This document shows, piece by piece, positions 16,418 through 24,399 of a stretch of DNA of 64,000 bases. How positions within the stretch are numbered: the first letter of the stretch is position 1; every line of letters begins with the position of its first letter. A program made the position numbers and the translations under genes. Below the pieces are notes generated by a model, which did not search any database, had not been told where the DNA came from, and saw only the letters and a list, made by a program, of their open reading frames with translations. This stretch comes from Cellulomonas sp. RIT-PI-Y (GTDB lineage: Bacteria; Actinomycetota; Actinomycetes; Actinomycetales; Cellulomonadaceae), in NCBI RefSeq assembly GCF_025642745.1, contig NZ_JANZKP010000001.1, positions 1-64,000 of the forward strand, written 5' to 3'.

Positions 16418-18051
16418 CGTGCGTTGTCCTCCGTGGCGGTGTCGTGCTGCTTCGGGCTGTGCTGCGGCAGATCCGGCGGTGGCGTCGGCGCCTGGGTGCC
16501 GGCGGCCTGACCGGCGCGCTCACGTTCGGCGCGCGCCTGCGGGGACAGACCGGCGTCCGGGTCGACCGCTGCCGCGGCGGCGTCGGCGGCCGGGGTGCCC
16601 GCACGGTTGCGCACCACCCAGCCCTCGATGTTGCGCTGCGAGCCCGCGCTGACCGCGAGGGCGCCGGAGGGCACGTCGTGCCGGATGACCGACCCCGCAC
16701 CGGTGTAGGCGCCGTCGCCGACCGTGACCGGAGCGACGAACATGTTGTCCGAGCCGGTCCGGGCGTAGGAGCCGATGGTCGTTCGGTGCTTGCGCACGCC
16801 GTCGTAGTTCACGAACACGCTGGCCGCGCCGATGTTCGTCTCCACACCGATCGTGGCGTCCCCGACGTAGGACAGGTGCGGCACCTTGGACCCGGCACCG
16901 ATCTCGGCGTTCTTGGTCTCGACGAACGTGCCGATCTTGCCGCGCTCACCGAGCACGGTGCCCGGACGCAGATAGGCGAACGGGCCGACCAGGGCGTCCT
17001 CGCCGATCACGGCCAGCGATCCGTGGGTCCGGATGATCGTCGCCCGGTCGTGCACCTCGACGTCGGTCAGCGTGGTGTCCGGCCCGATGGTGGATCCCTC
17101 GCCGACGCTGGTCGCGCCGTGCAGCTGGGTGCCCGGCAGCAGGGTGACGTCCCGCGCCAGCTCCACGTCCACGTCGATCCAGGTGGTCGACGGGTCGACG
17201 ATCGTCACGCCCGCGCGCATCCAGTCGTCCAGGATGCGCCGGTTCAGCTCGGCGCGGAGCACCGCCAGCTGGGCACGGTCGTTCACGCCCTCGACCAGCA
17301 CCGGGTCGTCGGTGCGCAGCGCGCGGACCCGGCCGCCGTCGGTGCGCGCGATCGCGATCACGTCGGTCAGGTAGACCTCGCCCTGCGCGTTGTCCCGGCC
17401 CAGTCGGCCGAAGGCGCCCCGCAGCACGGCCGCGTCGAAGACGTACACCGAGGAGTTGATCTCCTGCACGGCACGCTGTTCGGCCGAGGCGTCCTTCTCC
17501 TCCACGATCGACTCGACGTCACCGTCGGCGCCGCGGATGATCCGGCCGTACCCGGTCGGCTCCGGCACCTCCGTGGTGAGCACCGTGACCGCGTTGCCGT
17601 CCGCGGCGTGCGCGGCCAGCAGCTCGGCCAGGGTCTCGCCGTCCAGCAGCGGGATGTCGCCGGCGAGGACCACGACCGGCCCCTCGACCAGCACCCCGGC
17701 GGCCGACCCGGGCTCGCCCGGACCGTCCTCGCGGGAGGCGGCGTCGGCCTGGGCCGCGGAGTCCAGCACGGAGAGCGCGCACTGCACGGCGCGACCGGTG
17801 CCCGGGATCTCGTCCTGGTCGGCGATCAGGACCGCGGAGTCCAGCGAGCGGGCGTGCTCCGCGACCCGGTCACGCTCGTGCCGGACCACGACCGCGGTGC
17901 GGACCGGCTCCAGCGACCCGGCCGCGACCAGCGCGTGCCCGAGCATGCTCCGGCCCGCGAGGGTGTGCAGGACCTTGGGGGTGGACGACTTCATCCTTGT
18001 GCCCTCGCCTGCGGCGAGGACCACGACCGCAGCGGGGCGGGGGGTGGTCAC
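16414..18051 (-). CDS. glmU: Bifunctional GlmU: GlcN-1-P acetyltransferase / GlcNAc-1-P uridylyltransferase
   Basis: 545 aa, makes UDP-GlcNAc for peptidoglycan. The uridylyltransferase domain starts [21 protein letters not shown] and includes [10 protein letters not shown] and [10 protein letters not shown]. The C-terminal left-handed beta helix has the LbH acetyltransferase pattern with [30 protein letters not shown] and [13 protein letters not shown]. An extra Ala/Gly/Glu-rich insertion of ~27 residues lies near 97-125, just before [12 protein letters not shown], and the last ~60 residues are a disordered Pro/Gln-rich tail. The GTG at 18051 is chosen with GGGAG upstream; an ATG at 18121 would add 23 residues without similarity. 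Confidence 0.95.
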   Translation of the reverse strand: MTTPRPAAVVVLAAGEGTRMKSSTPKVLHTLAGRSMLGHALVAAGSLEPVRTAVVVRHERDRVAEHARSLDSAVLIADQDEIPGTGRAVQCALSVLDSAAQADAASREDGPGEPGSAAGVLVEGPVVVLAGDIPLLDGETLAELLAAHAADGNAVTVLTTEVPEPTGYGRIIRGADGDVESIVEEKDASAEQRAVQEINSSVYVFDAAVLRGAFGRLGRDNAQGEVYLTDVIAIARTDGGRVRALRTDDPVLVEGVNDRAQLAVLRAELNRRILDDWMRAGVTIVDPSTTWIDVDVELARDVTLLPGTQLHGATSVGEGSTIGPDTTLTDVEVHDRATIIRTHGSLAVIGEDALVGPFAYLRPGTVLGERGKIGTFVETKNAEIGAGSKVPHLSYVGDATIGVETNIGAASVFVNYDGVRKHRTTIGSYARTGSDNMFVAPVTVGDGAYTGAGSVIRHDVPSGALAVSAGSQRNIEGWVVRNRAGTPAADAAAAAVDPDAGLSPQARAERERAGQAAGTQAPTPPPDLPQHSPKQHDTATEDNAR

Positions 18052-18256
18052 CTGTGGGTGCTCCCGTCGGTTCTGCCCGCGCGCCGGTGCGGCGAACGGG
18101 AGGGGATGGCGTGCGTTCATGCACTCTACCGCCGCTGCGGATGCGCTCCGCGCGGAATGGTCCCGGGCTTCGCCGCGCCCGCCGGGTGCATCCGCGCGAC
18201 CATGGGCGTCCAGGCCCCGTCCGCCGCGGACGGGGTCCCGAGCGGAGAGCCTGGTC

Positions 18257-18673
18257 ATGGCCGAATCGACGTATCCCACCGTGGTGCAGACCGTCCTGGA
18301 CACCACCGACCCGCGCGCCCTGGCCGAGTTCTACCGGGAGCTGCTCGGCCTGGACTACCGCCCCGGCGACGAGCCCCCCGCCGCCGGGCAGCCGGATCCG
18401 CACGGCGCGGACTGGCTGGTGCTGACCGGCGCCTTCCCGCTCGCGTTCCAGTACGTGCCGGAGCTCCCGGCCACCACCTGGCCCGGCACCGACGTGCCCC
18501 AGCAGCTGCATCTGGACATCACCGTCACGGATGCCGACGAGCTGGATCGGCACGGGCAGCGCGCGATCGACCTGGGCGCCCGGCTGCTCCTCGACCGCTC
18601 GGACGACCCGCAGGAGGCGCTCCGGGTCTACGCCGATCCGGCCGGCCACCCGTTCTGCCTGTTCGTCGGGTGA
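18257..18673 (+). CDS. VOC (glyoxalase/bleomycin-resistance-like) family protein
   Basis: 138-aa single-module vicinal oxygen chelate protein. The beta-alpha-beta pattern is visible: [26 protein letters not shown] at the N-terminus and [41 protein letters not shown] at the end. The start follows GGAGAG. Members range from metal-dependent dioxygenases to antibiotic-binding proteins; the sequence does not say which, and no conserved metal triad is obvious. It is divergent from glmU and ends before a hairpin. Confidence 0.85.
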   Translation: MAESTYPTVVQTVLDTTDPRALAEFYRELLGLDYRPGDEPPAAGQPDPHGADWLVLTGAFPLAFQYVPELPATTWPGTDVPQQLHLDITVTDADELDRHGQRAIDLGARLLLDRSDDPQEALRVYADPAGHPFCLFVG

Positions 18674-18699
18674 GAACGGGACCTTCGACCTCTCGTCCG

Positions 18700-18727
18700 G
18701 GGCGGGCACAGGTGCCAGCACCCGCCC
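18700..18727 (+). terminator. Hairpin after the VOC gene
   Basis: GGGCGGG ... CCCGCCC inverted repeat (7 bp) with a 14-base loop, starting 27 bases past the VOC stop codon and ahead of the PAS gene. Likely terminator without a U-tract. Confidence 0.5.
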
Positions 18728-18788
18728 TCCGCCCCCTCGGCCGGATCGAGCGGCGCGGATCGGCTCATCGTCACGGTGACCAGCGCCG

Positions 18789-19373
18789 ATGCTCCCTGGC
18801 ATGTCGTCACCCCAGCGCGGCCCGCGCGGCATCGTCCCCACCGGGGTCGAACGCGACTTCGGGCCGGAGGAGATCATCGTCTCCAAGACCGACCGGCGCG
18901 GAGTCATCACCTACGCGAACGAGGTCTTCGTCCGCGTCGCGGGCTACCCCGAGGACCGGATCCTCGGCAGCCCGCACAACCTGATCCGGCATCCGGACAT
19001 GCCCCGGGCGGTGTTCCAGCTGATGTGGGACGTGATCGGGTCCGGGAGCGAGCTGTTCGCCTACGTGGTCAACCTGGCGGCGGACGGCGGGCACTACTGG
19101 GTGCTCGCCCACGTCACCCCCACCCGGGCCACCGACGGACGGATCGTCGGCTTCCACTCCAACCGGCGCTGGGTGCCGCCCGCCACCCGCCGCACCGTGG
19201 CCGACCTGTACCGCGGGATCAGGGCGGCGGAGGCGGCGGTGGCCGGGACCAAGGACGCGGTGGCCGCCGGGACCGCGGCGCTCGCGGTGGAGTTGGAACG
19301 ACGGGGCACCGGGTACGACGAGCTGGTCTGGTCGCTGGCGGCCGCCGACGAGCGGGCCGGAGCCACCCGATGA
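18789..19373 (+). CDS. Stand-alone Aer-type PAS domain protein
   Basis: 194 aa, mostly one PAS domain. [43 protein letters not shown] and [13 protein letters not shown] follow the Aer redox/aerotaxis receptor PAS closely, including [11 protein letters not shown] and HYWV. In Aer this domain holds FAD; flavin binding here is inference. The last ~60 residues are helical and Ala-rich. No membrane segment is present. Start uncertain: ATG at 18789 or at 18801 (MSSPQRG), neither with a strong ribosome site. The stop overlaps the next ATG as ATGA, pairing it with the chemoreceptor signalling protein. Confidence 0.82.
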   Translation: MLPGMSSPQRGPRGIVPTGVERDFGPEEIIVSKTDRRGVITYANEVFVRVAGYPEDRILGSPHNLIRHPDMPRAVFQLMWDVIGSGSELFAYVVNLAADGGHYWVLAHVTPTRATDGRIVGFHSNRRWVPPATRRTVADLYRGIRAAEAAVAGTKDAVAAGTAALAVELERRGTGYDELVWSLAAADERAGATR

Positions 19374-20269
19374 GACGGTCCGCGCCCTCGGAGACCCTCG
19401 ACCCGGATCGGGAGACACGCGCCGCGCTGACGACGATCGCCGACTTCTGCGCCCGGATCGCCGACGGGGACCTGGAGGGACGGCTGCCCGCCCTGCCGGG
19501 TCCGCCCGAGGTGGCGCGCGCCCGGGCCGGCCTGAACCGGGTGGCCGATCTGGTCGACGCGTATGTCCGCGAGTCCCAGGCGACCCTGGTCGCCGCCGGT
19601 GAGGGCCGGTTCCACCGCCGGTTCCTGCGCCGTGGGATGCCGGGGGCGTTCCGCTCCGGGGCCGCACGCATCGACGCCGCCCGCGCCGCACTGGAGGACG
19701 CCGCCACCCGCGATGCGCGGGAGCAGTCCGAGCGGACCGAGCTCGCCGAGCGCCTGGTGCTGGTGGCGGCGGGGGTCGCCGAGGCCGCTCAGGCGCTGGC
19801 CGTCTCCGCCGCGTCGCTCTCCGCCTCCGCGGGGGCCGCCGCGGACGCCGCCGACGGGTCGCGTTCCACGGTGCGATCGCTGGAGGCGACGTCGGCCCAG
19901 ATCCAGGACGCGGTCGGTCTGGTGAAGACGATTGCGGGCCGCACCCGCCTGCTCGCCCTCAACGCCGCCATCGAGGCGGCACGGGCAGGGGACGCCGGGC
20001 GGGGATTCGCCGTGGTCGCGGACGAGGTGCGGACCCTGGCGGACGAGTCCGCTGCCCGGTCGGACGACATCGCCGCGCAGGTGACCGCCGCCCTGGGCGC
20101 CGCCGCCGACGCGGGACGCACGATCGAGCAGATCGGTGCCCTGGTGGCGGGGATGAACGATCAGGTGAGCGCGGTGACCGCGTCGGCCGGCGGCCGGGAC
20201 GGGGCCGGACTGGCCGAGATGGCCGAGCGTCTGCGTGGCGAGATCGCCCGGTTCGCCGCTCTGCCCTGA
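19370..20269 (+). CDS. Soluble chemoreceptor signalling protein (HAMP-like + MCP hairpin)
   Basis: 299 aa without any hydrophobic membrane helix. Residues ~21-66 ([17 protein letters not shown], then [12 protein letters not shown]) and ~67-110 ([12 protein letters not shown], then [13 protein letters not shown]) look like two consecutive HAMP-like units. Residues ~115-290 form a methyl-accepting signalling helix pair whose tip [20 protein letters not shown] (193-212) continues [16 protein letters not shown], the CheA/CheW-binding hairpin. With the upstream PAS gene it makes a receptor split in two, comparable in parts to soluble Aer2-type receptors. No che genes are nearby. Confidence 0.85.
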   Translation: MRRSAPSETLDPDRETRAALTTIADFCARIADGDLEGRLPALPGPPEVARARAGLNRVADLVDAYVRESQATLVAAGEGRFHRRFLRRGMPGAFRSGAARIDAARAALEDAATRDAREQSERTELAERLVLVAAGVAEAAQALAVSAASLSASAGAAADAADGSRSTVRSLEATSAQIQDAVGLVKTIAGRTRLLALNAAIEAARAGDAGRGFAVVADEVRTLADESAARSDDIAAQVTAALGAAADAGRTIEQIGALVAGMNDQVSAVTASAGGRDGAGLAEMAERLRGEIARFAALP

Positions 20270-20305
20270 CCCGGGTCCCGGTCCGGGGCCACCCGCTCCA
20301 CGATA

Positions 20306-20319
20306 TGATGAGTTCATCA
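20306..20319 (+). promoter_or_regulatory. Candidate ArsR operator, TGATGA-GT-TCATCA
   Basis: Perfect 14-bp inverted repeat in an AT-rich patch 20 bases ahead of the arsR-type GTG. A second TCATCA half-site follows directly at 20322. The placement fits autorepression by the ArsR protein of its operon with SulP. Confidence 0.6.
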
Positions 20320-20339
20320 ATTCATCATCTGGAGGTCCG

Positions 20340-20708
20340 GTGGATCAGCGCCCGCTGAACGAGACCAAGGCGAACCTGTTCAAGGGGCTGTCGCATCCGG
20401 TCCGGATCCGGGTGCTGGAACTGCTCGCCGCCGACGACCAGGTGCCGGTGTCCACCCTGATCGAGGAGACCGGTCTGGAGGCGTCCCACCTCTCGCAGCA
20501 TCTGAGCGTCCTGCGCCGCTACCAGCTGGTCGAGTCCGAACGACGGGGCAGCACCGTCCTCTACCGGCTCCGGTACCCCCAGGTGGCCGATCTGCTGAGC
20601 GTCGCCCGCGACCTGCTCACCGCCCTGCTCCAGGACACGCACGACCACCTGACGGCGGCCTCCCGGTCCGACCTGCCCAGCGATCCGTCCAGCGCGGTGC
20701 GGCGGTGA
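20340..20708 (+). CDS. ArsR-family winged-helix repressor
   Basis: 122-aa dimeric winged-helix regulator. FKGLSHPVRIRVLELLAADD opens the ArsR fold, the recognition region is STLIEETGLEASHLSQHLSVLRR, and the wing is VESERRGSTVLYRLRYP. The protein has no cysteine, so a classical thiolate metal site is excluded; the ligand is unknown. GTG at 20340 is chosen because GGAGG lies four bases upstream and the family N-terminus begins there. It overlaps the SulP start by GTGA and has a perfect inverted repeat upstream, pointing to autoregulation of the pair. Confidence 0.88.
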   Translation: MDQRPLNETKANLFKGLSHPVRIRVLELLAADDQVPVSTLIEETGLEASHLSQHLSVLRRYQLVESERRGSTVLYRLRYPQVADLLSVARDLLTALLQDTHDHLTAASRSDLPSDPSSAVRR

Positions 20709-22360
20709 GCGCCGCCGGGCGGCTGCGCTCCCTCCTGCCCTCCGCCGCCGACTACGCCGAGGTGCGCAGGTCGTGGCGGCATGATCTGCTCGCCGGGGTG
20801 ACCGTGGGCGTCGTCGCGCTGCCGCTCGCCCTGGCCTTCGGGGTCAGCTCGGGAGCAGGCGCCGCTGCGGGGCTGGTCACCGCGGTCGTCGCCGGTCTGG
20901 TCGCCGCCGTGTTCGGCGGTTCGCACGTCCAGGTGTCCGGACCGACCGGCGCCATGGTCGTCGTCCTCGCCCCGATCGTCGCGCGCTCCGGCGCCGCGGC
21001 ACTGGGCCTGGTGTGCCTGATCGCGGGCGTGCTGGTCGTCCTCGCGGGCGCACTCCGGCTCGGCCGTGCGGTCGGGATGATCCCGTGGCCGGTGATCGAG
21101 GGCTTCACCCTCGGCATCGCCACCATCATCTTCCTGCAGCAGGTCCCGACCGCGATCGGGTCCGCGGACACCGGCTCCGGCGGCAACGCCGCGGTGGTGG
21201 CGGGCCGGGCGCTGGCCGACCTGCGCCCGGGCGACGCCGCGTGGCCGATCGCCGCCGTGCTCGCCGTCGCGGCGATCATGGTGCTCGCGCCGCGTGTCCA
21301 CCGCGGTCTGCCCGGCTCGATCGTCGCGATCGTGGTCGTCACCGTCGTGTCCGTGCTGGCGGGTCTCCCCCTGGCGACCATCGGCGCCCTGCCGCACGGA
21401 CTGCCCGCCCCCAGCCTTCCGGCCGTGGATCTCGGGGTGCTGGGCGACCTCGCGGTCCCGGCGGCCACGGTGGCCGCTCTCGCGGCGATCGAGTCCCTGC
21501 TCTCCGCGCGTGTGGCGGCCGCCCAGACCGGGAGGGGCTTCGACCCGGACCGGGAGCTGGTGGGCCAGGGGCTCGCCTCGATCGCCTCCGGCCTGTTCGG
21601 CGGGATGCCTGCCACCGGGGCGATCGCCCGCACCGCGGTGAACCTCCGCTCGGGCGCCCGGACCCGGCTGGCGGCGATCGTGCACGCCGTGGTCCTGCTC
21701 GCCGTGATGGGGATCGCCGGGTCGGTCGTCTCCCGCATCCCGCTCGCCGCGCTCGCGGGCGTCCTGATGGTCACGGCGGTCCGGATGGTGTCGGTCCGCA
21801 CCGCGCGGTCGGTGCTGGGGTCGACCCGCTCGGCCGCCCTGCTGTTCGTGCTCACCGCTGTGATCACCGTCGCGGTCGACCTGATCTACGCGGTGGGGAT
21901 CGGCATCGCCGTGGCGGCGGTCCTCAGCCTGCGCGCCCTGGCCCGGGCGGCCGGGGTGCATCGCGAGGAGCTCCCGGCACCGGCCCAGGCGGGTGACGCC
22001 CGGATCGCCCTGTTCCGGATCGAGGGCGCGCTGTTCTTCGGCGCGGCCGAACGCGTCCTGGAGCGGGTGGCCTCGATCCAGGACGTCTCGGTCGTGGTGC
22101 TGCGCCTGTCCCAGGTCCACCACCTCGACGCCACCGGCGCCCAGGCGCTGACCGAGCTGGTCACCGGCCTGGAACGGCGCGGGGTCACCGTGCTGGTCAA
22201 GGGCATCCGGCCCGCGCAGCTGCCGCTCACCCGGCGGGTGGGGGTGATCGCGGCCCTGCAGGAGGAGGGGCACCTGTTCGACGAGCTCGACCCGGCGATC
22301 GGCCGGGCGCGCGAGCTGGTGCACCGGGAAGGTCTGCCCGAGGTGCCCGCGGCGCACTGA
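20705..22360 (+). CDS. SulP-family anion transporter with STAS domain
   Basis: 551-aa SLC26/SulP permease. About a dozen membrane segments carry the family motifs: GVTVGVVALPLALAFGVSSG, FGGSHVQVSGPTGAMVVVLAP, VIEGFTLGIATIIFLQQ, and GLFGGMPATGAIARTAVN. The cytoplasmic C-terminal STAS domain starts near ALFRIEGALFFGAAE and has VVLRLSQVHHLDATGAQALTEL. Substrates in the family include sulfate, bicarbonate and dicarboxylates; which applies is open. It is translationally coupled to the ArsR repressor, so uptake is likely switched by that regulator. Confidence 0.92.
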   Translation: MSAAGRLRSLLPSAADYAEVRRSWRHDLLAGVTVGVVALPLALAFGVSSGAGAAAGLVTAVVAGLVAAVFGGSHVQVSGPTGAMVVVLAPIVARSGAAALGLVCLIAGVLVVLAGALRLGRAVGMIPWPVIEGFTLGIATIIFLQQVPTAIGSADTGSGGNAAVVAGRALADLRPGDAAWPIAAVLAVAAIMVLAPRVHRGLPGSIVAIVVVTVVSVLAGLPLATIGALPHGLPAPSLPAVDLGVLGDLAVPAATVAALAAIESLLSARVAAAQTGRGFDPDRELVGQGLASIASGLFGGMPATGAIARTAVNLRSGARTRLAAIVHAVVLLAVMGIAGSVVSRIPLAALAGVLMVTAVRMVSVRTARSVLGSTRSAALLFVLTAVITVAVDLIYAVGIGIAVAAVLSLRALARAAGVHREELPAPAQAGDARIALFRIEGALFFGAAERVLERVASIQDVSVVVLRLSQVHHLDATGAQALTELVTGLERRGVTVLVKGIRPAQLPLTRRVGVIAALQEEGHLFDELDPAIGRARELVHREGLPEVPAAH

Positions 22361-22410
22361 GCCGCGGACGCCCCGGAGGACGACCGGGTGCTCTCGCACC
22401 CGCACGAGGC

Positions 22411-22560
22411 GATCGTCGAACCGGTGGTGCGGTCCTGGTCGCGGTGGATCACGAGGGGACCGTGCTCGGAGTCGTCGCCCTCCTCGCGGCGGGCACCGGC
22501 GTGTTCGAACTCGCCAAGATGACCGCCTCCGACGCCGCCCGTGGGCGCGGTGTCGGGCAG
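22411..22560 (+). pseudogene. Internal fragment of a GNAT acetyltransferase
   Basis: A 50-codon stretch reads LVAVDHEGTVLGVVALLA, then FELAKMTASDAARGRGVGQ, which is the beta-strand plus acetyl-CoA-binding motif A (RGRGVGQ) of GNAT N-acetyltransferases. Both the N-terminal part and everything after motif A are missing: the frame continues into unrelated residues. It has no plausible start of its own. It sits between sulP and the iron cassette and looks like the broken end of a gene cut by insertion or deletion. Confidence 0.6.
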
Positions 22561-22612
22561 GGTGCCCGCGATGGTGTGCGGGCCGACACACCGCTGCCGC
22601 CACGGGTCACGC

Positions 22613-23554
22613 TCAGCGCAGGGCGGCCTCGACGTCATCGAGCACGGCGAGAGCGGCCGACGGCCCGGCGTTGCCGTGCCAGTGCCCGGCATCGACCTGA
22701 CGTGCGGCTCCGTGGCGCACGGCGTCGAGCGCCCCCCATCCGCACTGCGCGGCAGCAGCCCACGCCTGCTCGGCCGGCTCGACCCGAACCCGGGTGAAGA
22801 ACAGCAGCTCCGCGTCCACGGTGCCACGCAGGTCGGCGTCGGGGGCGGCGAGGTCCAGCACGGTGCCGTTGTCGTGCCGGGACTGCGACGGCGGACGGTG
22901 CGCCCCGATGTCGGTGAGGACCGACCCGCAGAACGACCACGTGCCGTGCGTCTCGAGCCCGGCGGGCCCGAACCGCACGACGGACACGCGAGGTCCGCCG
23001 AGCGCCGCCGACCGCGCTCGTAGCGCCCGGACCTGGCGGTCGTACTCGGCGAGCACGTCGCGCGCGCGCTCGGTTCGACCGACGGCCGCGGCGACGAGGA
23101 GGAAGTCCTGCTTCCAGTTGAAGCCCTTGCCCTCGGGAAGGATCGTCGGGGCGATCGCGGACAGCTCGTCGTACAGACGCAGACCGGCACCCCGGTAGCT
23201 GCCGATGATGAGGTCGGGTTCCAGCCCGGCTAACAGCTCGAGGTCGGGCGCGGTCCGCAGGCCGATGTCGGCCATCCTGCTCAGCTGATCCCGGGCGTCG
23301 TCATCGATCCGCCGGGACGTCGCCAGGTACGCGGGGACGTGCTCGCCACTGTTGTTGTGCGTCGAGGCGGTCGGGACCATGCCGAGGCTGACCAGGCTGT
23401 CGAGGTTGCCAGTGGAGATCACGGCGACGCGCCAGGGCAAGCGATCGAGCCGGGTGGTGCCGCCGAAGTGCGTGACGGTGCGGGGGAAGTCTCCGTCGGG
23501 CGCGTCGGAGCCGAACCCGCCAGGGAGGGCTGCGGGTGCGTGGGTGGTGGTCAC
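22613..23554 (-). CDS. FecB-like siderophore-binding protein paralogue lacking a signal peptide
   Basis: 313 aa with the class III (TroA/BtuF-like) periplasmic binding fold: FPRTVTHFGGTTRLD, VAVISTGNLDSLVSLGMVPT, PDLIIGSYRG, GFNWKQDFLLVAAAVGRTER. It is clearly paralogous to the lipoprotein encoded two genes upstream (shared PRTV-HF, VISTG, WKQDFLL). Unlike that protein it starts directly before the mature domain (MTTTHAPAALPGGFGSDAP) with no hydrophobic signal and no lipobox. The GTG at 23554 overlaps the ATPase stop by GTGA, which fixes the start. Either it works in the cytoplasm, or it is a decaying duplicate. Codon use is rich in CTC and GTC like the rest of the cassette. Confidence 0.85.
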   Translation of the reverse strand: MTTTHAPAALPGGFGSDAPDGDFPRTVTHFGGTTRLDRLPWRVAVISTGNLDSLVSLGMVPTASTHNNSGEHVPAYLATSRRIDDDARDQLSRMADIGLRTAPDLELLAGLEPDLIIGSYRGAGLRLYDELSAIAPTILPEGKGFNWKQDFLLVAAAVGRTERARDVLAEYDRQVRALRARSAALGGPRVSVVRFGPAGLETHGTWSFCGSVLTDIGAHRPPSQSRHDNGTVLDLAAPDADLRGTVDAELLFFTRVRVEPAEQAWAAAAQCGWGALDAVRHGAARQVDAGHWHGNAGPSAALAVLDDVEAALR

Positions 23555-24393
23555 GGCGCGGTCCGTTCGGTAGGTGTGCGTCGGCGGGGTCCGGTGAGGG
23601 GCAGGACGAGCGGGGTGCCGGTGACGGGGTCCTCGATGACGCGGACATCGAGACCGAACGCGTCGTGCACGACATCGGCGGTGATGACCTCGTCGGGGGC
23701 GCCGATCGCCGTGACGGCACCGCCCTTCATGACGATGATCTCGTCGGCGTACCGGCACGCCTGGTTCAGGTCGTGCAACACGGCGACCACCGTCGTCCCC
23801 CCGGCCGTGTTGAGTTCGTGGCAGAGCTCGAGCACGTCGACCTGGTGCGCGAGGTCGAGGAAGGTCGTGGGCTCGTCGAGCAGGAGGATCTCGGTCTGCT
23901 GGGCGAGGGCCATCGCGATCCACACGCGCTGACGCTGACCGCCGGACAGCGCGGCGACCGGTCGGTCGACGAGATCGTCCAGCCGGGTGCGGTCCAGGGC
24001 CGCGTCCACCGCGCGCCGGTCGGCTGCCGACCACTGCCGCAGCATCGTCTGGTGGGGGTACCTGCCGCGTGCCACGAGCTCGCCGACGGTGATGCCGTCG
24101 GGGGCGATCGCGGATTGTGGCAGGTACCCCACGCGGGTCGCGAACGACTTCGGCGGGTGCGCGTGGGCATCGACTCCGTCGAGAAGAACGGTCCCGTCCT
24201 GTGGCACCAGGACGCGGGCGAGCGCCTTGAGCAGGGTGGACTTCCCGCACGCGTTCGCCCCGACGATCACGGTGAACCCACCCGGCCTGATGGTGAGGTC
24301 GAGATCCGCCGTGATCGTCGGTCCGTGCGGGTAGCGCAAGGTGGCCCCTCGCGCCTCGAGGCCCTGCCGAGGACCGGTCGTCGCCGTGCTCAT
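23551..24393 (-). CDS. Iron-siderophore ABC transporter ATPase (FecE-like)
   Basis: 280-aa ATPase that powers siderophore import. Walker A VGANACGKST (Cys in place of the common Gly before Gly-Lys-Ser), Q-loop VGYLPQSAIAPDGITV, signature LSGGQRQRVWIAMALAQ, Walker B ILLLDEPTTFLDLAHQVD and switch His VVAVLHDLNQACRYAD are all present. It follows the lipoprotein gene after a 6-base gap and overlaps the signal-less binding protein gene. Its partner permeases are on the other side of the divergent promoter at 25.45 kb. Confidence 0.93.
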   Translation of the reverse strand: MSTATTGPRQGLEARGATLRYPHGPTITADLDLTIRPGGFTVIVGANACGKSTLLKALARVLVPQDGTVLLDGVDAHAHPPKSFATRVGYLPQSAIAPDGITVGELVARGRYPHQTMLRQWSAADRRAVDAALDRTRLDDLVDRPVAALSGGQRQRVWIAMALAQQTEILLLDEPTTFLDLAHQVDVLELCHELNTAGGTTVVAVLHDLNQACRYADEIIVMKGGAVTAIGAPDEVITADVVHDAFGLDVRVIEDPVTGTPLVLPLTGPRRRTPTERTAP

Positions 24394-24399
24394 GGGGCC

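Noticed and set aside
22561-22612. Copy of the tRNA-Gln 3' end as an att site at the left edge of the iron cassette
   Set aside because: No stretch resembling the T-arm/acceptor sequence at 27797-27820 was found here; integration at the tRNA remains only a possibility.
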